Shown here: positions 6,951 through 12,701 of the stretch, one piece after another | How positions within the stretch are numbered: the stretch's first letter is position 1 | Layout of the letters: every line of letters begins with the position of its first letter | NCBI GenBank assembly: GCA_001790315.1 | Contig: MGCE01000147.1 | Coordinates: forward strand, 400-16,644 | DNA length: 16,245 nt | Source of the DNA: Candidatus Rokubacteria bacterium RIFCSPLOWO2_02_FULL_72_37 | Lineage (GTDB): Bacteria > Methylomirabilota > Methylomirabilia > Rokubacteriales > CSP1-6 | Direction of reading: 5' to 3' | The notes under the pieces: model-generated | Seen by the model: only the letters and a program-made list of their open reading frames with translations | Databases searched by the model: none | Told to the model about the DNA's origin: nothing | Position numbers and translations under genes: made by a program

Positions 6951-7807
6951 GCGCGCGCGGGCGCGTAGGCCGGGAAGACCCGACGAACGATGTCGGCGTC
7001 GTTGATCGCGAGCATGCCGGCCACGAGGCGGCGGGCCGCGCCACGCACCGCGACGAAGGTGATACGCCCCGAGGCGACACGCGCGCCCGCGGAGTCGTAC
7101 GCGGCGACCTCCGTGTCCCAGTAACGCCGGTCGTCGGGGCGCGGCCGCGCGGACGCACGGCGGCCGGCCACCGTGATCGGCGTGCCGAACGGGACGCGGC
7201 GGTGCAGCGTGACGTCCAGCACGGTGGTCATGCCGGACTCCCCCGTCGCGAGCGCGCCCAACCAGAACGCGGCTTCGTCGAGCAACGTGGTCAGCGCGGC
7301 CGGCGCGAGCGCATCGTCGGCGTCCCTGAACGGCTCCCGCGGCGTCCACGCGCCCGAGACCGTCGTTTCGTCGAACGCGAGCTGGACCTGCAGGCCGAGC
7401 GGATTGTCGGTGCCGCACGCGAAACACGCGCGCGAGATCGGCAGCCGATGGCCGTCCGCAGCGTGCGCCGCCGGCTGCGCCGCGTGCGCGAGGTCGTCGG
7501 TGGCGCGCGCGGCCGCCACACGGCCGTCGACGAGGACCGAGCCGTCCTCGCCGCGGAGCGCGAACACGTGGGCGTTTCCCTCGCGGCCGTGCGCGAGCGC
7601 GAGGGGGACGCCGAGCGGCACCCGCCTCCTGTAGGTCCCACCGACCGCGCGCGTTCCCGCGACGCTCGCGACGGCGTCGAAAACGGCGAGCACGGACCCG
7701 CCGTGCGCGGTGTCGGGGAGGCCCTGGAGCGCGGGATCGAGCGTGACGAGCTGTTCGCCGGCGCGGTCGTCGAAGGACCGCTTCAGCACCGAGGCTATGG
7801 TCACCAT
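6947..7807 (-). CDS. Double-hotdog thioesterase-like protein
   Basis: A 286-residue protein with two hotdog-fold halves. The first has the typical D-T-A-HGG-S-V-L-A-V-F-D-A helix start (HGG at 35-37, Asp44). The second opens with CFACGTDNPLGLQVQL (128-143), which introduces many PaaI/THEM4-like thioesterase domains, but where HGG is expected it has APAALTTLLDEAAFW (168-182). Only the N-terminal half keeps the usual active-site glycine-histidine turn. Acyl-CoA is the likely ligand; the substrate is unknown. ATG 7807 is preferred because the open upstream extension runs over the divergent MFS start. Pairing with an MFS gene through a GTGA overlap suggests a link between acyl-CoA chemistry and uptake or export of a carboxylate (inference). 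Confidence 0.8.
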   Translation of the reverse strand: MVTIASVLKRSFDDRAGEQLVTLDPALQGLPDTAHGGSVLAVFDAVASVAGTRAVGGTYRRRVPLGVPLALAHGREGNAHVFALRGEDGSVLVDGRVAAARATDDLAHAAQPAAHAADGHRLPISRACFACGTDNPLGLQVQLAFDETTVSGAWTPREPFRDADDALAPAALTTLLDEAAFWLGALATGESGMTTVLDVTLHRRVPFGTPITVAGRRASARPRPDDRRYWDTEVAAYDSAGARVASGRITFVAVRGAARRLVAGMLAINDADIVRRVFPAYAPARA

Positions 7808-7809
7808 GC

Positions 7810-7820
7810 GATAATCGATT
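7810..7820. promoter_or_regulatory. Divergent control region with palindrome AATCGATT and GATAAT -10-like box
   Basis: Only 13 bases (7808-7820) separate the start codons of two divergent genes. They contain GATAAT (7810-7815), which on the plus strand would put transcription start about at the GTG of 7821, a leaderless arrangement. The perfect palindrome AATCGATT (7813-7820) overlaps it. On the minus strand TAGAAT (7835-7830) could serve the hotdog gene. No regulator gene is adjacent. Confidence 0.35.
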
Positions 7821-8999
7821 GTGCCGTCCATTCTAGCCGACAACCCGTTCCTGCGGGCGACCGTCACCAACTTCTTCTTCTTCTCCAGCCTCAACGCCTT
7901 CATCCTCCTGCCGCTCCACATCCACGAGCGGGGCGGGACCGAGATCGAGATCGGTGTGGTGATGGGCCTCTACAACGCCGTCGGCATCGTCTGCCAGCCG
8001 CTGATCGGTCCGTGGATCGACGCGATCGGCCGTCGGCCGTTCATGTTCGCGGGGGTGGGCCTCGTCGGCGGGTCGGCGCTCCTGGCCGCGGCGGTGCCGG
8101 CGATTCCTGCGCTCGCGCTCGTGCGCGTCATGCAGGGCCTGGGCTTCTCCGCGTTCTTCGTCGCGAACTACTCGTACGTGATCGACCTGGTCCCGCCCGA
8201 CCGGCGCGGCTGGGCGCTCGGCATCTACGGCGTGTCCGGGCTCGCGGCGACCGCGATCGCGCCGCTCGTCGGCGAGTGGGTGGTCCGCGGTCTCGGCTTC
8301 CGGCCGCTGTTCCTGCTCGCGGCCCTCCTGGCGGGGGTCGCCTGGGTGCTCGTCGGACGGCTCCCGGGCGGCCGGCGCGACGCGCCGCCACCGGTGCGTG
8401 CGTCGGTCTGGGAGAGCGGCGGCCTCGCCGAGCTCTGGCGCCGCCCGATGGCGGTCACGCTCTTCTTCGGCCTCGGCGGGGGCACGATCTGGGTGTTCCT
8501 GCCGACCTTCGCCGAGAGCCTCGGGGTGCGGACGCTGGCGCTCTTCTACACGGCGTACGCGACGGCGGCGATCGGCGTGCGCGTCTTCGGCGGGCGCCTC
8601 CTCGACACGCTCGGCCGGGCCGCCGTCATCGTGCCGTCGATGTTCGTGCAGACCATCGGCACGGCGCTGCTCGCGATGCTCGCGCTGCTCGTCGACCGCT
8701 CGGGCTCGACGCCGGTCCTCACGGTCCTGTTCCTCGCCGGCCTCCTGTCGGGCGGTGCGCACGGCTTCCTGTATCCCGGACTCGCGGCGCTGGTCACCGA
8801 CGAGACGCCGGAGACGCGTCGCGGCGTGGTGGTCGGGCTGTTCAGCGCCGTGTTCCTGGTCGGACAGACGGGCGGTGCGCTCGTGTTCGGGTACGTCACG
8901 CACGCCGTGGGCTACGCCGCCACGTGGAGCCTGCTCACGGCGCTGCTGCTCGCTGGCGCCGGGCTCAGCCTGCGGCTCGCGCCGGGCCGGACCGGGTAG
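7821..8999 (+). CDS. MFS transporter (drug-efflux-like)
   Basis: A 392-residue major facilitator. The N-terminal helix has a run of phenylalanines (FFFFSS, 18-23). Motif A between TM2 and TM3 is GPWIDAIGRRP (63-73), and the pseudo-repeat loop in the second half is GRLLDTLGRAA. Motif A and the long TM4 segment RVMQGLGFSAFFVANYS resemble drug/proton antiporter-type MFS proteins, so export is a reasonable guess, but the substrate is unassigned. It starts with GTG, has no visible Shine-Dalgarno and may be leaderless. It diverges from the hotdog gene and ends with TAG just before the promoter-like box of the next gene. Confidence 0.87.
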   Translation: MPSILADNPFLRATVTNFFFFSSLNAFILLPLHIHERGGTEIEIGVVMGLYNAVGIVCQPLIGPWIDAIGRRPFMFAGVGLVGGSALLAAAVPAIPALALVRVMQGLGFSAFFVANYSYVIDLVPPDRRGWALGIYGVSGLAATAIAPLVGEWVVRGLGFRPLFLLAALLAGVAWVLVGRLPGGRRDAPPPVRASVWESGGLAELWRRPMAVTLFFGLGGGTIWVFLPTFAESLGVRTLALFYTAYATAAIGVRVFGGRLLDTLGRAAVIVPSMFVQTIGTALLAMLALLVDRSGSTPVLTVLFLAGLLSGGAHGFLYPGLAALVTDETPETRRGVVVGLFSAVFLVGQTGGALVFGYVTHAVGYAATWSLLTALLLAGAGLSLRLAPGRTG

Positions 9000-9005
9000 C
9001 CGCGC

Positions 9006-9011
9006 TATACT
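9006..9011 (+). promoter_or_regulatory. -10-like box TATACT upstream of the BFN gene
   Basis: TATACT stands out in GC-rich DNA seven bases after the MFS stop codon. It would give a leader of about 24 bases carrying the GGGGGAG Shine-Dalgarno at 9030-9036. No consensus -35 is seen. The same hexamer, in similar TAGCCG...CTGAC surroundings, precedes the ABC operon at 10947. Confidence 0.4.
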
Positions 9012-9041
9012 GGGCTGACGCCGTCGACCGGGGGAGCGGAC

Positions 9042-9584
9042 ATGAGGAGGAAGGTACGCGTCGTGGCGATCGTGCTGTGGACCGTCGCCCTGCTGGGCGT
9101 GCCGGGGCAGGGGCATCTGGCGCCCGAGCCGAAGGACGCCAAGCCGCCGCGCGCCAGCGGCGCGCAAGAGGTCGAGGTGATCGCCGTGGTGACGGACCAG
9201 ACCACGGGCCAGCCCACGGTCATGCTCCAGGGGAAGCGGGACCGACGCCTGTTCTCGATGGCGATCGATCCCGCGCAGATGGTGGCGATCGCCGTGCCGC
9301 TCCAGGGCATCACCCCCCCGCGGCCGCTCACGCACGATCTCTTCCTCACGCTCTTCGGACGATTGAAAGTCACGCTCGTGCGGGCCGTGATCACCGACCT
9401 CCGCGACGACGTGTACTACGCCACGGTCTACCTCAGGGCCGGCGGCACGGAGCTCGAGCTCGACGCACGCCCTTCCGACGCGATCGCGCTCGCGATCCGC
9501 GCGAAGGTCCCCGTGCTGGTCGAGGAGCGTGTGTTCGACAAGGGGGGCGGGGGGGATGTGCGCCCGCGCCGGCCGAGCATCTGA
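9042..9584 (+). CDS. Bifunctional nuclease (BFN/DUF151) family protein with N-terminal export signal
   Basis: A 180-residue protein. Residues 1-24 look like a signal peptide or membrane anchor: MRRK, then a hydrophobic core VVAIVLWTVALLGV, then PGQG. The BFN domain follows at about 42-168, with RPLTHDL (94-100), VTLVRAVITDLRDDVYYA (110-127) and the hallmark DARPSDAIALA (141-151). PF02577 members include proteins with reported DNase/RNase activity, but the biochemical role of the bacterial forms is poorly known. Export is unusual, since many homologues are short cytosolic proteins, and would move the domain to the periplasm or outer face of the membrane. There is no lipobox cysteine, so it would be soluble or N-terminally anchored. 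ATG 9042 has a good Shine-Dalgarno (GGGGGAG). It is followed closely by an AAA ATPase gene. Confidence 0.85.
   Translation: MRRKVRVVAIVLWTVALLGVPGQGHLAPEPKDAKPPRASGAQEVEVIAVVTDQTTGQPTVMLQGKRDRRLFSMAIDPAQMVAIAVPLQGITPPRPLTHDLFLTLFGRLKVTLVRAVITDLRDDVYYATVYLRAGGTELELDARPSDAIALAIRAKVPVLVEERVFDKGGGGDVRPRRPSI
9542..9555 (+). repeat. Poly-G tract (G6-C-G7) at the BFN/AAA junction
   Basis: Six Gs, one C and seven Gs lie near the end of the BFN gene, encoding its KGGGGD segment. An ATG (9556) in the AAA frame follows immediately. The tract is slippage-prone and could also mimic a Shine-Dalgarno for that ATG. Loss of one G would join the BFN frame to the AAA frame. Confidence 0.6.
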
Positions 9585-9588
9585 CGCG

Positions 9589-10530
9589 ATGGCGGATACC
9601 GAGCGCAACGACCAGGAGTGGGCGATCCAGCGGCGGCTGGAGGACGTCTTCGCGAAGCTCGGAGAGAAGTTCGGCGATCTGACGGGGCGGGTGGAGACGA
9701 CGATCCGCCCGACGGTGACGCTCGACGACGTCGGCGGGCTCCGCGAGGCCAAGGCGGGGCTCAAGGGCTTCTCCCTGGCCCTGACGAACCCGGACCTCTA
9801 CACGAAATGGGGCATCGCGCCGCCCAAGGGCGTGCTGCTGTACGGTCCCCCGGGCACCGGGAAGGCGAAGCTCGCGCAGGCGCTGGCCACGGCGTCGGGC
9901 GCGATCTTCTACCACCTGAAGCTCACGAACCTCACGTCCAAGTTCGGGGCGAACACGGGCGAACTGCTGCAGGAGATCCTCCGGATCGCGATGGCGGAGG
10001 GCAAGGCCGTCCTCTTCCTCGACGAGGCCGAGGCGCTCTCTCTCGAGCATCTGCTGCCGCCGCCGCAGGCGCGCGAGGCGAGCGCGCGGCTCGTGGCCGC
10101 CCTCTGCGAGAAGCTCGACGCGGTCGACGCCTCCGCGCGCGTGCTCGTCATCGCGGCCACGACCCGCACGGACGCGATCGATCCGGCGCTGGTGGCGCCG
10201 GGCCGGCTCGATCACCTGGTCGAGGTCGCGCTGCCCGACCCGGACGGCCAGCGGGAGATCCTCGAGCTGATCCGCGCGCGCACGGAGAAGAACGCCGGGC
10301 GGACGCTGTTCGAGTCGATCGACTACCGCAAGGTGTTGCCGGTCATGGGGGGCATGAGCGGCGCGGACATCTCGGTGATCGTCCGACGCGCCATCGAGGC
10401 CAAGGTGCACCGGGCGGCCGAGACGGGTGAGGCGTCGCTCGTCACCACGGACAACCTCCTGGACGCCATCGACGGGTACAAGGGGGTGCGCGGCATCGTC
10501 GAGAAGATCCGCTACGGGCAATACCTCTGA
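9589..10530 (+). CDS. Single AAA-domain ATPase with altered Walker A
   Basis: A 313-residue protein with one classical AAA domain preceded by a short N-terminal helix region (1-44). The TLDDVGGLREAK entry (44-55) is typical of the Cdc48/FtsH/spastin-like AAA clade. Walker A reads GPPGTGKAK (86-94) with Ala93 instead of the Thr/Ser that helps bind Mg2+. Walker B is VLFLDEAEAL (141-150; Asp145, Glu146). Sensor 1 reads AATTR with Thr192 in place of the usual Asn. Arg206 in GRLDH is kept, but the second trans-acting Arg is His209. The lid has GMSGADISVIVRRA (255-268). It may bind nucleotide but hydrolyse it poorly. The start is ATG 9589, 4 bases after the BFN stop, without a clear Shine-Dalgarno; ATG 9556, straight after the poly-G tract, is an alternative adding 11 residues. 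Its partners are unknown; the neighbouring BFN and thioesterase genes are cotranscribed candidates. Confidence 0.88.
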   Translation: MADTERNDQEWAIQRRLEDVFAKLGEKFGDLTGRVETTIRPTVTLDDVGGLREAKAGLKGFSLALTNPDLYTKWGIAPPKGVLLYGPPGTGKAKLAQALATASGAIFYHLKLTNLTSKFGANTGELLQEILRIAMAEGKAVLFLDEAEALSLEHLLPPPQAREASARLVAALCEKLDAVDASARVLVIAATTRTDAIDPALVAPGRLDHLVEVALPDPDGQREILELIRARTEKNAGRTLFESIDYRKVLPVMGGMSGADISVIVRRAIEAKVHRAAETGEASLVTTDNLLDAIDGYKGVRGIVEKIRYGQYL

Positions 10531-10531
10531 G

Positions 10532-10936
10532 ATGATCGTCTCCACCCCCCTGCGCGTCCGCTACAAGGACACGGACTGCATGAAGGTCGTCTACTACGGC
10601 AACTACCTCACGTATTTCGAGGTGGGCCGGGTGGAGTACCTCCGACAGCACGGGTACCCCATGTCGGAAGTGGACCAGAAGGTCCACCTGCCGGTGGTCG
10701 AGGCGGGCATCCGGTTCGTGAAACCCGCGCGACTCGACGATCTCCTCGAGGTCCGCTGCTGGATCGACGAGCGCCGACGGGCGAGCTTCCGCTTCGCGTA
10801 CGAGATCCGGAACGACGCCGGAGAAAAGGTCGCGACGGGCTGGACGCGGCACGCCTGCCTGGACCCGGTCACCAGCACCATGATCGTGCTGCCTGCCTGG
10901 TTGCAGGAGATCATGCCGGTAGTACCCGCGACGTAG
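10532..10936 (+). CDS. YbgC/4-HBT family acyl-CoA thioesterase
   Basis: A 134-residue single hotdog domain of the 4-hydroxybenzoyl-CoA thioesterase/YbgC group, which hydrolyses acyl-CoA or acyl-ACP thioesters. The active-site block VRYKDTDCMKVVYYGNYLTY (9-28) aligns with the family pattern VRYxDTDxxGVVYxxNYL; Asp15 is the presumed catalytic residue. The usual Gly of that block is Lys18 and the His of the VYH segment is Tyr, so substrate preference may differ from E. coli YbgC. FEVGRVEYLRQHG (29-41) is the following helix. No Tol-Pal genes are adjacent. ATG 10532 lies one base after the AAA stop (TGAGATG), suggesting translational coupling with the AAA gene. Confidence 0.88.
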   Translation: MIVSTPLRVRYKDTDCMKVVYYGNYLTYFEVGRVEYLRQHGYPMSEVDQKVHLPVVEAGIRFVKPARLDDLLEVRCWIDERRRASFRFAYEIRNDAGEKVATGWTRHACLDPVTSTMIVLPAWLQEIMPVVPAT

Positions 10937-10946
10937 CCGGTCGTTG

Positions 10947-10952
10947 TATACT
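10947..10952 (+). promoter_or_regulatory. -10-like box TATACT before the ABC operon
   Basis: TATACT sits in the 32-base gap between the thioesterase stop and the ABC ATPase start at 10969. No -35 consensus is evident, and the short leader (about 10 bases) has no Shine-Dalgarno. Confidence 0.4.
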
Positions 10953-10968
10953 CCGTGACTGACCTCGA

Positions 10969-11937
10969 ATGATCGAAGTCCAGGGACTGACCAAGCAGTA
11001 CGGCCCGGTCACCGCGATCCGCGACGTCTCGTTCAGCGTCGCGCCGGGCGAGATCGTCGGCTTTCTCGGGCCGAACGGCGCCGGGAAGTCGACGGCGATG
11101 CGCATCCTCTCCTGCTTCATGCCGGCCACCAGCGGGACCGCCCGCGTCGCGGGCTACGACGTCTTCACGCAATCCATGCAGGTGCGGCGGCGAATCGGCT
11201 ACCTGCCGGAGAGCGTGCCCCTCTACACCGACATGCGCGTGGCGCCGTACCTGGACTTCGTCGCCGAGGTCAAGGGCGTGGCACGCGGCGAGCGCCGGCG
11301 CCGCGTCGCGGACGTCATGGACCGCTGCATGATCGCCGACGTCCAGAACCGGCTGATCGGCCAGCTGTCGAAGGGCTACCGGCAGCGCGTCGGGCTGGCC
11401 CAGGCGCTCGTCAGCGATCCGGAGGTGCTCATCCTCGACGAGCCCACGATCGGGCTCGACCCGCGCCAGATCACCGAGATCCGCTCGCTCATCAGGGCGC
11501 TCGCGGGCCGGCACACCGTGATCCTCTCGACGCACATCCTGCCCGAGGTGTCGATGGTGTGCGGCGGGGTCGTGATCATCAACAAGGGGGCGATCGTCGC
11601 CCAGGGCCCGATCGACACACTCGTGGAGCAGTTCTTTCCGACGGCGCGCGTCGAGGTGGAGATCGTCGGGCCGCCCCCGGCGGTGCGCGAGATGATCCGC
11701 GCGATTCCCGGCGTGGTGTCCGTCCACGACGAGGCGACCACGAACGGCGCCGGCCGCTACGTCGTCGAGTCCGCGCGCGAACGCGACGTCCGGGCGGAGA
11801 TCTCCCGCCTCGCGGCCCAGCAGCAGTGGAGCCTGCTCGAGCTCAAGCGCGTCGGCACGACGCTCGAGGAGGTCTTCATCCGGATCGTCGCGGGCGAAGA
11901 GGCGTCGGCCGTGGCCGGGGGCGAGGTGGCACCGTGA
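10969..11937 (+). CDS. ABC transporter ATP-binding protein (GldA-like)
   Basis: A 322-residue nucleotide-binding subunit. Walker A is GPNGAGKST (34-42), the Q-loop region IGYLPES has Glu81 as commonly seen in this subfamily, the ABC signature is LSKGYRQR (133-140), Walker B is VLILDEPT (153-160; Asp157, Glu158) followed by IGLDP, and the H-loop is STH (His189). A C-terminal extension of about 100 residues (about 220-322), with a ferredoxin-like strand-helix pattern, is typical of ABC-2 family ATPases such as GldA, NatA and CcmA-like exporters. It would power the permease encoded next. ATG 10969; the stop overlaps the permease GTG (GTGA). All catalytic motifs are intact. Confidence 0.93.
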   Translation: MIEVQGLTKQYGPVTAIRDVSFSVAPGEIVGFLGPNGAGKSTAMRILSCFMPATSGTARVAGYDVFTQSMQVRRRIGYLPESVPLYTDMRVAPYLDFVAEVKGVARGERRRRVADVMDRCMIADVQNRLIGQLSKGYRQRVGLAQALVSDPEVLILDEPTIGLDPRQITEIRSLIRALAGRHTVILSTHILPEVSMVCGGVVIINKGAIVAQGPIDTLVEQFFPTARVEVEIVGPPPAVREMIRAIPGVVSVHDEATTNGAGRYVVESARERDVRAEISRLAAQQQWSLLELKRVGTTLEEVFIRIVAGEEASAVAGGEVAP

Positions 11938-12701
11938 AAGTCTGGCCGATCTTCAAGAAGGAGATGCGACTGTACTTCACGTCGCCGGTCGCGTACGTGG
12001 TCGTCATGATCTTCCTGCTCATCGCCGGGTACTTCTTCTACAGCATCTTCGCGTTCTTCACGCTCGCGTCCATGCAATCGGCGATGAATCCGGCGATGGC
12101 CCGTGACCTGAACGTGACCGACAGCGTGATGCGGCCGCTCTTCTCGAACGTCAGCGTGATCCTCCTGCTGCTGCTGCCGTTGCTCACGATGCGACTCTTC
12201 GCCGAGGAGCGACGCTCGGGCACGATCGAGCTGCTGCTGACGTTCCCGGTGCGGGATGGCGCCGTGCTGATCGGGAAGTACCTGGCGGCCTTCGCGCTGT
12301 ACGCGGTCATGCTCGGACTCACGGTGCTGTACCCGGGGATCGTGGCCTATTTCGCGCGCCTCGAGACGGGGCCCGTGTTCACGGGCTACCTGGGCCTGCT
12401 CCTCATGGGCGCGGCCTTCATCGCCGTCGGCATCTTCACGTCGTCTCTGACCGAAAACCAGATCGTCGCGGCGATCACGACCTTCGGGACCCTGCTGATC
12501 TTCTGGATCCTCGGCTGGAGCGCCGACTACGCCGGCGGTGCCGTGGGCCGGGTGCTGCAGCACCTGTCGATCCTCGAGCACAACGAGAGCTTCGCGAAGG
12601 GCGTCCTCGACACGAAGGACATCATCTACTACCTGAACTTCACGATCCTGGCGCTCTTTCTCGCGCTGCGCTCGCTCGAAGCCCGGCGGTGGAAGGGATG
12701 A
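11934..12701 (+). CDS. ABC-2 type permease (GldF-like)
   Basis: A 255-residue inner-membrane protein with about six helices: roughly 17-40, 73-90, 112-139, 148-170, 176-195 and 229-247. MRLFAEERRSGTIELLLTFPV (86-106) is the cytoplasmic coupling segment characteristic of ABC-2 permeases of the GldF/NosY kind; EERRSGT is the core. The N-terminus FKKEMRLYFTSPVAYV is also typical. It should form the membrane pore with the upstream ATPase. GTG 11934 overlaps the ATPase stop by four bases. The frame is open upstream of this over the ATPase gene, but that part is shadow sequence. The stop overlaps the next ATG (ATGA). Confidence 0.92.
   Translation: MKVWPIFKKEMRLYFTSPVAYVVVMIFLLIAGYFFYSIFAFFTLASMQSAMNPAMARDLNVTDSVMRPLFSNVSVILLLLLPLLTMRLFAEERRSGTIELLLTFPVRDGAVLIGKYLAAFALYAVMLGLTVLYPGIVAYFARLETGPVFTGYLGLLLMGAAFIAVGIFTSSLTENQIVAAITTFGTLLIFWILGWSADYAGGAVGRVLQHLSILEHNESFAKGVLDTKDIIYYLNFTILALFLALRSLEARRWKG

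Noticed and set aside
6951..7427. N-terminal extension of the minus-strand MFS gene
   Set aside because: It overlies the hotdog gene, has no membrane character, and the GTG at 6950 gives a normal MFS length.
7808..7921. N-terminal extension of the hotdog gene by 38 residues
   Set aside because: It is antisense to the start of the divergent MFS gene, whose phenylalanine-rich first helix produces the artificial lysine run KKKK.
9313..9319. C7 homopolymer in the BFN gene as a frameshift site
   Set aside because: It encodes the expected TPPRPLTHDL segment in frame, and a shift there would destroy the conserved domain without joining another gene.
7202..9682. Plus-strand frame of about 826 codons over the hotdog, MFS, BFN and AAA genes
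   Set aside because: Arg/Ala/Gly-rich shadow. It crosses four real genes on two strands and shows no domain.
7833..9764. Minus-strand open frame of about 643 codons opposite the MFS and BFN genes
   Set aside because: Low-complexity charged composition, no motifs, and it spans two well-supported plus-strand genes.
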